Source: Hyphomicrobium denitrificans ATCC 51888 (GTDB lineage Bacteria; Pseudomonadota; Alphaproteobacteria; Rhizobiales; Hyphomicrobiaceae). Taken from it: 64,000 nt of DNA. How positions within the stretch are numbered: position 1 is the first letter of the stretch; each line of letters starts with the position of its first letter. The DNA lies in the NCBI RefSeq assembly GCF_000143145.1, contig NC_014313.1, positions 2,728,001-2,792,000 of the forward strand. Reading direction: 5' to 3'. Shown piece after piece: positions 54,571 to 63,438 of this stretch. A program made the translations under genes and the position numbers. The notes below the pieces were generated by a model. The model was not told the origin of the DNA. It searched no databases and was given only the letters and a program-made list of their open reading frames with translations.

Positions 54571-55239
54571 TCAGGCGCGATCGACTTCGGCGTATCGCAG
54601 CCAATTGTACTGGATCGGAAACTTCTCCGAATTGAGCAGGGCGACGACCTCGGTCAGCGGCAGCCCGACGACGTTGGTATAAGACCCGATCAGGCGCTGC
54701 ACGAAACAGCCGGCGAGGCCCTGAATGGCGTACCCACCGGCTTTGCCGCGCCACTCGCGCGAGGCGATATAGGATTCCAGTTCCGCGCGGCTGATGTAAC
54801 GGAAGCGGACGCGGGTATCGACGATCTTCGTGCGAACACGGTCGTCCGGCGTGATGAGGCAGACGCACGTCTGCACCTTATGCGTGCGACCCGACAAGAG
54901 TTGTAGCGACGCCATCGCCTCTTCGACGTGCGCAGGCTTCATCAGAATCTTGCGGCCCATGGCGACGACCGTATCGGCGGCGAGCACATAGGAATCGGCG
55001 AGGTCGGGGTCGTTGGCGATCTGATTGCGCGCGACTTCGGCTTTGGCTTTTGCCAGGCGGGTGACAAGCGCGCGAGGCATTTCTCCACGGCGTGCGCTTT
55101 CGTCGATCGATGCGGGACGGAGCGCGTCCGGCGTTACCCCGATCTGCGCGAGAAGCGTGACCCGGCGGGGGCTGGCACTGGCGAGAACGAGCCTTGGCCG
55201 CTCGATCTCAGCCTTCGAGGACGCCCGTTCGCGCGCCAT
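54571..55239 (-). CDS. maf: Maf family nucleotide pyrophosphatase
   Basis: It hydrolyses non-canonical or modified nucleoside triphosphates. The 222-residue protein has RLVLASASPRR, the YVLAADTVVAMG acidic motif and YASREWRGKAGGYAIQG-like segment with the conserved lysine-glycine-tyrosine region. ATG at 55239 (MARERASS) gives normal length. In-frame starts at 55317 and 55374 would add 26 to 45 residues and run into the divergent crp promoter region. The infA gene that usually precedes maf in Rhizobiales is absent. Confidence 0.92.
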   Translation of the reverse strand: MARERASSKAEIERPRLVLASASPRRVTLLAQIGVTPDALRPASIDESARRGEMPRALVTRLAKAKAEVARNQIANDPDLADSYVLAADTVVAMGRKILMKPAHVEEAMASLQLLSGRTHKVQTCVCLITPDDRVRTKIVDTRVRFRYISRAELESYIASREWRGKAGGYAIQGLAGCFVQRLIGSYTNVVGLPLTEVVALLNSEKFPIQYNWLRYAEVDRA

Positions 55240-55475
55240 CGATCGCCGCAACGTTTCCCGGCTCGGAGCGTCGGAACGGGCGAAGCCGGGAAGAAGGGCG
55301 GATTTCAGCGAAGACATCATGAGTGGCCTGCAAGGGTGCGAAGCGTCTCGACACCAGAAAATAAGGGCGGACAATGGGCAAGCCGCAGACTTTTAGCAAG
55401 GCCCCGGTGCGTTGCGAGCAACCGGAAAACAGGGCATGAATAGCGCCGCACAATCGAGCGGCTATGATAGCGACA

Positions 55476-56183
55476 ATGGCTCTGAAACCCGACACAGCCG
55501 GCCTTCTTGCTCGAACCCCGCTGTTCGCTGGGCTGGACGAAGCGAGCCGCAAGGCCGTTGCGGGCGAATTGCGTGAAGCGTCCTACGAGCCTGGGCAAGT
55601 CATTTTCTCGCGCGGCGATGCGGGCTCAGATCTTCACATCGTGAGCAAAGGGCGCATCCGGCTTTCAGTTCTGACATCGGACGGCCGCGAGCTTTCCTTC
55701 GCACATGTGGAGACTCCGTCGATTTTCGGCGAGCTTGCAATTTTTGACGGACGTTCGCGTTCGGCCGATGCAACGGCTGTGAACAAAGTCGAGACGCTGC
55801 TGCTTTCAAAGTCGGCGTTTCTTCGCCTGCTCGAGTCGCATCCGTCGGTCGGCGAGGCGGCTGTACGTTTTCTCGCCGGCAGGCTGCGCGACGCGGACGA
55901 GCAGCTCGAAGCCATCGCGCTGCACCCGATCGAGGCGCGGTTGGCGCGGTTCTTCCTGGCGTCCGTCCGGCAAAAAGACCCTGCCGGGAAATCCGAGAAA
56001 GTGACGCTGGCTCTGCCGATTTCGCAAAGCGAGTTGGCGCTTCTGGTCGGCGCGAGCCGTCCCAAAGTCAACGCCGCGCTGCAGCTTCTCGAGTCGGAAG
56101 GGGCCATCGAGCGGCGGGGACAGCAAGTCATCTGCGATATTGCGGCTTTGAGCGGCATCGGCCGTCTTGACGACAAAGACTAG
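55476..56183 (+). CDS. Crp/Fnr family transcriptional regulator
   Basis: A 235-residue regulator with an N-terminal cyclic-nucleotide-binding-type barrel (about 10-125: LLARTPLFAGLDEASRKAVA, and FGELAIFDGRSRSADATA, whose phosphate-binding cassette resembles that of Crp) and a C-terminal winged helix (about 165-225: LPISQSELALLVGASRPKVN, then LESEGAIERRGQQV). It lacks an N-terminal FNR-type cysteine cluster. The GELAIFDGRSRSADA cassette has RSxxA, consistent with cAMP binding. The next gene 36 bases downstream encodes a membrane adenylate cyclase, so the two may form a cAMP circuit. Confidence 0.88.
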   Translation: MALKPDTAGLLARTPLFAGLDEASRKAVAGELREASYEPGQVIFSRGDAGSDLHIVSKGRIRLSVLTSDGRELSFAHVETPSIFGELAIFDGRSRSADATAVNKVETLLLSKSAFLRLLESHPSVGEAAVRFLAGRLRDADEQLEAIALHPIEARLARFFLASVRQKDPAGKSEKVTLALPISQSELALLVGASRPKVNAALQLLESEGAIERRGQQVICDIAALSGIGRLDDKD

Positions 56184-56219
56184 CGGCAGACGATCTCCGC
56201 AGCTTCCGGATCCCATCGC

Positions 56220-57548
56220 ATGACGATCGCCGATCGAGACAATCAACGACGCGGGCAACGAGGCGAGCCACGCAGCTGGCTGCAAGGCTGCGTCGTCTTG
56301 CTCAAGCAAATCGTACGCCCGGTCAAAGCGATGTTCGGTGCGATCGCGTGCATCGGGATCAAGGACTATCCCCCCGACACGCAGCGGCGGCTGAAGATCG
56401 TCAACGTGTTCTCGTTTCTCGTCGTCGTCACGACCTTCATCTATGCGATCCAGCTTTGGATGTCGGGCGACGAAACGATGATGCCCGTCGTCTTCATCAA
56501 TCTCGCCCTCGCCGTCATTCTGTCGTTCGTGCCGCTGATGCACAGGTTCAACGAGATGGCGGGCGGGCTGCTGCTGGTTGTGGCTGAATTTTCCGCGCTC
56601 ATCGGGTTTACGTCCTACTTCGGACGATTGGGCGGCGCGCCGCTGCAGTACGTCGTGGCGGCAGCGGCGCCTTTCGTGATTTTCGAAGCGCGGCGGTTCT
56701 GGCTCGTCTTCGTCATCGTGGTGTCGGCGCTTGTGCTGCATCTCATCGCCTGGTTCCAGTTTCCGATGGAAGCCGCGCGGCTGCACGCCGATCAGAAGGT
56801 CATCGATTCCCTTTACGTGCAGGGTGCGATCACGACGTTCGGGCTGATCGCGGCGTGCGTCTATTATGCGTTCGGCCTCGTCGAGACGGCCAAGGCGGAA
56901 ACCGAAACGGTCCTGCGAAACATCCTTCCCGACGCCATTGTCGAACGCCTCAAGATGGCTCCGGGGCAGACGATCGCAGACGGATTTACCGAAGCTTCCG
57001 TTCTGTTCGCGGATATCAGCGGGTTCGTGCGATTGGCGCGGGGGCTCGGCCCTGAAAAAACCGTTGCGCTGTTGAACCGCCTCGTCACCGCCTTCGACGA
57101 ACTGGCGCAGCAGCACGGCGTCGAAAAGATCAAGACGATCGGCGACGCGTACATGGTTGCCTCGGGCGTGCCCGTCCCGCGCCCTGATCATGCGCAAGCG
57201 TTGGCCGCGATGGCGCTGGATCTCGTCGCAACCGTGCGCACGATCGCGGCGGATGAAAACATCGATCTCAACGTCCGGATCGGCATTGCCGCCGGTCCGA
57301 TGACGGCGGGCATCATCGGCAAGAACAAGTTCAGCTACGACGTTTGGGGCGATCCGGTGAACATGGCGAGCCGTCTCGAGCAATCGAGCGAAGTCGGGCG
57401 CATCACGATTTGCCCGACGTGCTACGCCGCTCTCAAAGAGAGCTTCATTCTTCGGCCGCGCGGGCTGATCGACATCAAAGGCGTGGGGGAACAGGAAGCG
57501 TGGTTTCTCGACGGCCGGCGCGAGCCGAGCCTAACCCTTCCAGTGTAG
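56220..57548 (+). CDS. Membrane-bound class III adenylate cyclase
   Basis: A 442-residue protein with a membrane domain of about five to six helices (about 60-220) and a C-terminal class III cyclase domain (about 255-425). Catalytic residues are all visible: metal-binding D265 (LFADISGF) and D309 (IGDAYM), adenine-selecting K305 (KIKTIGDA) and D374 (YDVWGDPV), and transition-state N381 and R385 (VNMASRLEQS). The K/D pair indicates ATP rather than GTP. A helical signalling linker (about 220-250, LVETAKAETETVLRNILPD) joins the parts. It follows the Crp/Fnr gene. The extracellular signal is unknown. Confidence 0.9.
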   Translation: MTIADRDNQRRGQRGEPRSWLQGCVVLLKQIVRPVKAMFGAIACIGIKDYPPDTQRRLKIVNVFSFLVVVTTFIYAIQLWMSGDETMMPVVFINLALAVILSFVPLMHRFNEMAGGLLLVVAEFSALIGFTSYFGRLGGAPLQYVVAAAAPFVIFEARRFWLVFVIVVSALVLHLIAWFQFPMEAARLHADQKVIDSLYVQGAITTFGLIAACVYYAFGLVETAKAETETVLRNILPDAIVERLKMAPGQTIADGFTEASVLFADISGFVRLARGLGPEKTVALLNRLVTAFDELAQQHGVEKIKTIGDAYMVASGVPVPRPDHAQALAAMALDLVATVRTIAADENIDLNVRIGIAAGPMTAGIIGKNKFSYDVWGDPVNMASRLEQSSEVGRITICPTCYAALKESFILRPRGLIDIKGVGEQEAWFLDGRREPSLTLPV

Positions 57549-58025
57549 CGAGCAGACGAGCGTAAACAGCCTGCGGGCGGTGTCGTCGTCGACGATGATC
57601 TTGGGCAGAAGTTTATCGCGCAGCAGGACGCTGCCTTCGTCGTGCAGACCGCGGCGGCTGACGTCGATGGCCTGGATGCGCGCGGGCGGCGCGGTTTTGA
57701 CGGCTTCGTAGTAGGATTCGCAGACCATGAAGTAATCCTTCATGATGCGCTTCAGCGGCGTCAACGCGATCGCGTGCTCGAAATTCTGCTCGCTGCTCGC
57801 CGCGGCGACGTTCATTTGAAGGCGGTCGTCGACGATCGACAGATGCAGCTTGTAGGGGCCGTCGTCCACGTCTTCGACGCGGAACGTATTACCGTCCAGG
57901 ATATCGAAAATAGCGACTTCGCGCTCATGCTCGGCATTCACGTTCGCACGGCCGAGCGACTTCGTGTCGAGCGTAATTTCCGCTAAACGATCACGACCCC
58001 CGGTAATGCTCACGGTTTGATCCAT
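57531..58025 (-). CDS. UPF0262 family protein
   Basis: A 164-residue cytoplasmic protein of unknown function, highly conserved in alphaproteobacteria. Landmarks are EREVAIFDILDGNTFRV, KRIMKDYFMVCESYYEAVK and EGSVLLRDKLLPKII near the C terminus. It sits six bases downstream of hisD, its usual place in Rhizobiales. The 3' end overlaps the cyclase 3' end by 18 bases (convergent). Confidence 0.92.
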   Translation of the reverse strand: MDQTVSITGGRDRLAEITLDTKSLGRANVNAEHEREVAIFDILDGNTFRVEDVDDGPYKLHLSIVDDRLQMNVAAASSEQNFEHAIALTPLKRIMKDYFMVCESYYEAVKTAPPARIQAIDVSRRGLHDEGSVLLRDKLLPKIIVDDDTARRLFTLVCSLHWKG

Positions 58026-58031
58026 TCTGCC

Positions 58032-59330
58032 TCAAGTCGATTTGGCGAGCCGAATTTCAACAGATCTGCGATGCCCTTCCAGTCCTTCGGCGCGAGCCAG
58101 CGTCATGGCTGCAGGAGCCAGCGCGGCCAATGCTGCATCGTCCAGCTTCAGTATCGACGTGCGCTTCATGAAATCGAGCACGCCAAGGCCCGACGAGAAC
58201 CGCGCGCTCCGGGCGGTCGGAAGGACGTGATTTGAGCCGGAAACGTAATCGCCGATGACTTCGGGCGTGACGCGTCCGATGAAAATCGCGCCGGCGTTAC
58301 GAATGCTTTGCGAAAGATCTTCCGCATTCTCCGTCGCGATTTCCAAGTGCTCGGCGGCGACACGATCTGCCAAAGCCGGAGCTTCATCGAGTGAATTCAA
58401 AACGATGGTGGCACCGAAAGCGTTCCAGCTCTCGCCCGCGATATTTCCGCGCGAAAGCGTTTGCAGCTGACGCGCGACGGCCTGTTCGACGGCGGTCGCG
58501 AAGTCTTCATCGTCCGTCATGAGGATCGATTGCGCGGCCGTGTCGTGCTCTGCCTGCGCGAGCAAATCGGTGGCGATCCATTCGGGATCGTTGTTGCGAT
58601 CGGCGATGACGAGAACTTCGGACGGGCCTGCGATCGAGTCGATGCCGACGATGCCGAACACCTGGCGCTTGGCGGCCGCGACGTACGCGTTGCCGGGTCC
58701 GACAATCTTGACGACCGGACGGATCGTCTCGGTGCCGTAGGCGAGCGCGGCGACGGCCTGCGCGCCGCCGATACGATAGATCTCGGATACGCCGGAAATT
58801 TTTGCCGCGGCCAACACGAGCGGATTGAGTTCGCCAGCGGGCGAAGGGACGACCATCACGACGCGGGGCACGCCTGCAACCTTCGCCGGCACGGCATTCA
58901 TCAGTACCGAGCTGGGATAGGACGCAAGACCGCCCGGCACATAGAGGCCGGCCGATTCCACAGCCGTCCAGCGGTGGCCGAGCTCGACGCCGACGTTGTC
59001 GCGATAGCGATCATCGGAGGGAATCTGTCGCTCGTGATGATCGGAGATGCGGTCGTGCGCGAAGTGCAGAGCGTCGAGGGTTTCCTTCGAGCACTCGCGA
59101 ACGGCTGCGTCGACCTCGGCGGCCGTCACGGCGACGCCCGTCTTTTTGAGATCAAGCCGATCGAACTTCAGGGTGAGGTCCGCCAGTCCTTCGTCGCCGC
59201 GCGAGCGAACTTCGGCGATGATGTCTCTCACGGCGTTATCGACGTCGACGGAGACTTCGCGCTTTTGCGAGAGCAGTTCCGTGAACTGCTGCTCGAAATT
59301 CTTATCGGCGCTCTTCAGCCGCATCGGCAT
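58032..59330 (-). CDS. hisD: Histidinol dehydrogenase
   Basis: It catalyses the last two oxidations of histidine synthesis, histidinol to histidine, using zinc and NAD. The 432-residue protein has the signature LLAQAEHDTAAQSIL (zinc-ligand residues), VGPGNAYVAAAKRQVFG and IDSIAGPSEVLVIADR, and the catalytic-type SAGLYVPGGLASYPS segment. The ATG at 59330 is preceded by GAGGGA at nine bases; ATG 59324 and GTG 59336 are alternatives. The DUF2948 gene lies 35 bases upstream and UPF0262 six bases downstream. Confidence 0.96.
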   Translation of the reverse strand: MPMRLKSADKNFEQQFTELLSQKREVSVDVDNAVRDIIAEVRSRGDEGLADLTLKFDRLDLKKTGVAVTAAEVDAAVRECSKETLDALHFAHDRISDHHERQIPSDDRYRDNVGVELGHRWTAVESAGLYVPGGLASYPSSVLMNAVPAKVAGVPRVVMVVPSPAGELNPLVLAAAKISGVSEIYRIGGAQAVAALAYGTETIRPVVKIVGPGNAYVAAAKRQVFGIVGIDSIAGPSEVLVIADRNNDPEWIATDLLAQAEHDTAAQSILMTDDEDFATAVEQAVARQLQTLSRGNIAGESWNAFGATIVLNSLDEAPALADRVAAEHLEIATENAEDLSQSIRNAGAIFIGRVTPEVIGDYVSGSNHVLPTARSARFSSGLGVLDFMKRTSILKLDDAALAALAPAAMTLARAEGLEGHRRSVEIRLAKST

Positions 59331-59365
59331 GAGCACTATCCCTCAGAGCATTACGGCCTAACACG

Positions 59366-59833
59366 TCAGCCTGCGTCGTCTGGGTGCTCCGGCGAGTGTT
59401 TCGTGGCCCAAGCCGCCCCGAGATCCTTCAACTCGACCTCGACGCATTCGACGTGCAGCCGAATGGCTGCCGCGCCGGAAAAAGTCAACGTGACATTGCC
59501 TTCCGGCGTCTCCGTACCACCGGTTGGCTCGAATGTTATTGCCAGCAAAGCTAACGCCGCGCGCCTATCCTTAAGGTCAATTCCCTGCAGCTTGGCGCTC
59601 AAGACCCGTTCAAAGCGAATGCCGGAGCGACGGCGCTCGAAGCTCTCGGACGCTTTTCCCTTCGATGGCGCCTTGGCCAGCTCGCCCCAATCGAAGCGAT
59701 TGGCGATGGCCACGAAACGCTTCTCGGCCGGCAGATACATCATTTCGCCAACACGCAGCACGGCGTCCTGCAGGTGCGCCGAGACGACGTTCAGATCTTC
59801 CGCGTCGAGTGCGATAAGCTTGAGGTCGGACAT
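59366..59833 (-). CDS. DUF2948 family protein
   Basis: A 155-residue protein beginning MSDLKLIALDAEDLNVVSAH, the start of the DUF2948 family. It also shows VGEMMYLPAEKRFVAIANRF and FEPTGGTETPEGNVTLTFSG. The function is unknown. It normally lies between murA and hisD in Rhizobiales, as here. The ATG at 59833 is preferred to an in-frame start at 59917 that adds 28 unrelated residues. Confidence 0.9.
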   Translation of the reverse strand: MSDLKLIALDAEDLNVVSAHLQDAVLRVGEMMYLPAEKRFVAIANRFDWGELAKAPSKGKASESFERRRSGIRFERVLSAKLQGIDLKDRRAALALLAITFEPTGGTETPEGNVTLTFSGAAAIRLHVECVEVELKDLGAAWATKHSPEHPDDAG

Positions 59834-59947
59834 CGAGGCTGACAATCTCCCGGCGAGCGCCTGAAAAACCATGCTATCCGGCCGAGTGTTATCGGGCGGG
59901 CGCGGCTCGTGCAACATCGTCCCGGATTACGGGGATGCGTCTCTCAA

Positions 59948-61240
59948 TCAGCCACTCGCCAGACGCTCGATGTTGGCGCCGCAGCGGCTCAATTTCTGTT
60001 CCAGCTGCTCGAAGCCGCGATCGAGGTGGTAAACGCGATTGATCATCGTCTCGCCTTCGCCCGCGAGCCCGGCAATAACCAGCGACGCTGACGCCCGGAG
60101 GTCGGTCGCCATGACTGGCGCGCCCTTCAGCGTCGTGACGCCGTTGATCGTCGCCGTATCGCCGTGGAGCTGAATGTCGGCTCCCAGACGCGCCAGCTCC
60201 TGCACGTGCATAAAGCGGTTTTCGAAGATGTTTTCGCGAATGACGCTCGTTCCGGAGGCCAACGCCAGCAGCGCCATCAACTGAGCCTGGAGATCGGTCG
60301 GGAAGCCTGGAAACGGCTGCGTCTCAACGGAGACGGGCTTGATGTCGCCGCCGTTGCGCTTGACGCGGATGCCGGTGCCGGTCGCCTCGACGGTTGCTCC
60401 GGTCTCGACAAGGACGTCGAGCGCGGCTTGCAGATCTTCGGCGCGAGCCCCTTCGAGCATCACGTCGCCGCCGGTTGCAGCAACAGCCATCGCGAAGGTG
60501 CCGGTTTCGATGCGATCGGGAAGGACAGTGTGGACGGCGCCCTCAAGGCGATCTCGGCCTTGGATCCTGAGCGTCGACGTGCCGATGCCTTCAATCTTAA
60601 CGCCCATCTTCGCAAGGCAGCTCGCGACGTCGCCGATTTCAGGCTCGCGCGCGGCATTCTCCATCAGCGTTTCGCCTTTCGCCAAAGCGGCGGCGAGCAG
60701 GACGTTGAGTGTCGCGCCGACCGAAACTTTGGGAAATACGATGTGCGCGCCGTGCAGCCCTTTCGGAGCCCGCGCGATGACATAGCCAGCGTCGATGTCG
60801 ATCTCGGCACCCAGCGCCTTCAGCCCCGCCAGATGCAAATCGACGGGGCGGGTTCCGATCGCGCAGCCGCCCGGCAGCGACACCTTCGCGACCCGCATGC
60901 GTGCGATCAGCGGGCCCAGAACCCAGAAGCTGGCGCGCATCCGCGACACCATTTCATAGGGGGCGGTCGTATCGACGATATCGCGCGCCGTCAGATGGAA
61001 CGTCTCGCCGAGATGCATCGCCGTCCCCGGGCGCTTGCCATCGACGCCGAGGTCAACGCCATGGTTGCGAAGGATGCGCACCAGCAGATTGACGTCGGCA
61101 AGGTTCGGGACATTTTTAAGCGTCAGCCGATCTTCGGTCAGCATGCTGGCGATAAGCAGCGGCAGGGCCGCATTCTTGGCGCCGGAAATCGGGATCGTGC
61201 CGCGAAGAGCCTGACCGCCGGTAATCCTGATCCGATCCAT
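59948..61240 (-). CDS. murA: UDP-N-acetylglucosamine 1-carboxyvinyltransferase
   Basis: It adds enolpyruvate from PEP to UDP-GlcNAc, the first committed step of peptidoglycan synthesis. The 430-residue protein has the [13 protein letters not shown] start, the PEP-reactive cysteine C126 in [18 protein letters not shown] (the fosfomycin target), and [15 protein letters not shown] and [18 protein letters not shown] near the C terminus. It is followed by the DUF2948 gene 115 bases downstream. Confidence 0.97.
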   Translation of the reverse strand: MDRIRITGGQALRGTIPISGAKNAALPLLIASMLTEDRLTLKNVPNLADVNLLVRILRNHGVDLGVDGKRPGTAMHLGETFHLTARDIVDTTAPYEMVSRMRASFWVLGPLIARMRVAKVSLPGGCAIGTRPVDLHLAGLKALGAEIDIDAGYVIARAPKGLHGAHIVFPKVSVGATLNVLLAAALAKGETLMENAAREPEIGDVASCLAKMGVKIEGIGTSTLRIQGRDRLEGAVHTVLPDRIETGTFAMAVAATGGDVMLEGARAEDLQAALDVLVETGATVEATGTGIRVKRNGGDIKPVSVETQPFPGFPTDLQAQLMALLALASGTSVIRENIFENRFMHVQELARLGADIQLHGDTATINGVTTLKGAPVMATDLRASASLVIAGLAGEGETMINRVYHLDRGFEQLEQKLSRCGANIERLASG

Positions 61241-61390
61241 TAAATGCCTTCTGGCTCCATGTGTGACGCGTCGCCATGCGCGGCGACTGAGATTCGCGTC
61301 GATGCCCCGGTCGCTGATACTGGTTTCGCGGCTGATCCCGCAAGGAGTTTTGCCGACGGTTACGCCAGACCCACAGACCGGCCTTGAGAA

Positions 61391-61546
61391 TCACTCGTCA
61401 GTGACGCCGGCTTTGTCGTGTGCCTGGCCGCGCGCGGCTTCCTTGCGGCGTTTCAGGTTGGTCCGGAGCACCTCGGCAAGACGCTCGGCCCGGGCGTCTT
61501 TGCGTGACGGCTGCTGGGGTTTTTCCTTTGAATTCCGTTCGGTCAT
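61391..61546 (-). CDS. Small basic protein upstream of murA
   Basis: A 51-residue frame starting MTERNSKEKPQQPSRK with a central DARAERLAEVLRTNLKRRKE helix. Similar short, charged proteins lie upstream of murA in other Rhizobiales, in the same orientation, which supports a real gene. It has no cysteine or hydrophobic segment and is probably one amphipathic helix. No function is known. It ends 150 bases before the murA start. Confidence 0.62.
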   Translation of the reverse strand: MTERNSKEKPQQPSRKDARAERLAEVLRTNLKRRKEAARGQAHDKAGVTDE

Positions 61547-61774
61547 GCGCGTTCTTGGCTTGTCCTCTGCGGCTTTTGAGTGGCTTCCGGGGATCGCTGA
61601 TGCCGCGCCACATCTGCTGCGACATCGTCTCAGGCAGCTTGGCTTTCGGTCTTGCCCCCCGTCAAGCCTTGTGGCAGTGTCCGCCCCGCCTGCCCAGCGG
61701 GCACCACGCGCGTCGGTTCAACGGCGCGCTGCTTTTTTCTTGGGCGCCGGTTGCGGCACCCAAAAGCCGCACAG

Positions 61775-61849
<75 letters not shown>

Positions 61850-61902
61850 TCATTTTGCGCGCACCAGAATCTGCTGCGCTGAGGCCATCTCAACCGCTAC
61901 GG

Positions 61903-63057
61903 TCACTTGGGCGCCGCTGAGCGTTCGCTTATGAATGCGATCAATTCTTTCGAACGCGCCAGCGTATCGCGATAGCCAAGCTCGATCAGGGCGCGGCAAT
62001 AGCCCGGCTCGAACATCAGATAGCTCGGCAGGCGCCAGTCCTCTCCCCATACGCCCAGCCTGCGCAACAGCATCCGGACAGTCCACGGCATCTCCGCAGC
62101 ATGACGGCGGGCGATCTCGCGAATATCCTCCGACGGATCGAGCGCGATGACATCGATGTCGCGCAACGACGTTTCGCCGAGTCGGCGCTCAGCAACCAGC
62201 GACAGCGTATGATCGATGCGCTGCGCGCGTTCGATGTCGGCGTCGACGTTGTCCATGAAAATAATGTCGAGCATGCTGCCGCCAATCGTGCCCAATGGCG
62301 GGTACTGGACTTCATCCGGCCGTGTCGGCGGATCGATGTCGCGATCGCGGGTGGTGATGACGATAATCTTATCCGCGCCGGCGTGGATTGCCGGGCTCAG
62401 CGGCGATGTCAGCCGCAGCGAGCCGTCGCCATAGTGCTCGGATCCCAAGCGCTGCGCCGGAAACACCAGCGGCAGCGCGGACGACGCAAGCAGGTGGTCG
62501 ACCGTCAAGCGGGTCGCAACGCCGTCGCGGCGGGCGCGGCTCCATTCGGCGATCTCGGGCGCGCCTTCAAAGAAGGTGACCGCGCGTCCACGATCGTAAG
62601 ACGAAGCCGTGACGCACAAGGCCTTGAGCGCCCCTGCCTTCACCGCTTCGGAGATACGTTCGAACTCGGTGTGGTCGATGAGGAATTGGCGCAAAGGATC
62701 GTTGTCGAGAAGCGAGCGTGGATTGGGCAGTCCCAGGGACGCAATCGGCGTCAGAGATAGAACCCAATGCAGCCCGTGCAAGGAGACCGATACGAAATCG
62801 GTGCGGTAGACATCCCTGCAATGAAGGTTCTGCCAAAGCTCGACGAGCTTGGCGACGCCTTCGTTGAAGCGCGTGGCATTGGCCGCAAGGAATGCCGCGC
62901 TGATCGCTCCGACGGACGAACCGACGATGACGGGAAACGGATTGCGATTACGCGGCGTGAGTTCAGCGAGAGCCTTGATCACACCGACCTGATAGGCTCC
63001 CCGGGCACCGCCACCGGGCAGAACGAGTCCAAGCGTGGCGGCCGTGTTTTCGTTCAT
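61903..63057 (-). CDS. Patatin-like phospholipase family protein
   Basis: A 384-residue lipid acyl hydrolase. The oxyanion-hole stretch LVLPGGGARGAYQVG is near the N terminus, the nucleophile is in VIVGSSVGAISAA, and the catalytic aspartate in HYGDGSLRL completes the Ser-Asp dyad. The C-terminal region (from about residue 280) resembles the DUF3734-type extension seen in such proteins. There is no signal peptide. ATG at 63057 (MNENTAATLG) is preferred to the start at 63087. It ends 53 bases from tRNA-Thr. The substrate is unknown. Confidence 0.88.
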   Translation of the reverse strand: MNENTAATLGLVLPGGGARGAYQVGVIKALAELTPRNRNPFPVIVGSSVGAISAAFLAANATRFNEGVAKLVELWQNLHCRDVYRTDFVSVSLHGLHWVLSLTPIASLGLPNPRSLLDNDPLRQFLIDHTEFERISEAVKAGALKALCVTASSYDRGRAVTFFEGAPEIAEWSRARRDGVATRLTVDHLLASSALPLVFPAQRLGSEHYGDGSLRLTSPLSPAIHAGADKIIVITTRDRDIDPPTRPDEVQYPPLGTIGGSMLDIIFMDNVDADIERAQRIDHTLSLVAERRLGETSLRDIDVIALDPSEDIREIARRHAAEMPWTVRMLLRRLGVWGEDWRLPSYLMFEPGYCRALIELGYRDTLARSKELIAFISERSAAPK

Positions 63058-63438
63058 GCTTATCCTCTGCGATCCCGCCTGTATCACGACCGTATCGCCG
63101 ACGCCTTGACCGGTCTCGGCCGCGCATCGAATGCGAAACTGTATGCAACAACGAGGGCGGCCGCATTATCGATTTCGGCTTCAGAGACACGCTCCATTCT
63201 CAATCACGCTCGCCAGAACCCAACGCACAGAAACAATCTCGATCTCTCCTTGACAGGTCATCCTGATCGGCCCATGTGACCGCAACGGCACTCGATGACC
63301 TCGATGCCGTGAATTCGAAGGAACCCAACCCTTGTCTAGCGACAGTAGTTGTCGAACTCCCCGGCCGTCGAGGCCCGTGGTCTGACCGTTGGGTCGGCTC
63401 GCCACGGTCCGTTTTGACGGCGGATCGTGAGGTGAGCC
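63058..63438. other. Intergenic region upstream of mgtE
   Basis: A 381-base gap between the divergent patatin and mgtE genes. The left half holds short unsupported frames only. The right end contains two stable hairpins (63375-63420) followed by the mgtE ribosome site. No M-box riboswitch pattern is recognisable. Confidence 0.5.
63375..63420 (+). promoter_or_regulatory. Tandem hairpins in the mgtE leader
   Basis: A two-tier hairpin (CCGTGG/CCACGG outer stem, 63375-63407, with an inner GACC/GGTC stem) is followed one base later by a four-pair CCGT/ACGG hairpin (63409-63420). The mgtE ATG is 19 bases further on. A regulatory role is inferred from position only. Confidence 0.4.

Noticed and set aside
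55806..57383. A 525-residue minus-strand frame opposite the Crp/Fnr and cyclase genes
   Set aside because: It covers two well-supported plus-strand genes, is extremely Arg/Asp/His-rich, and matches no family.
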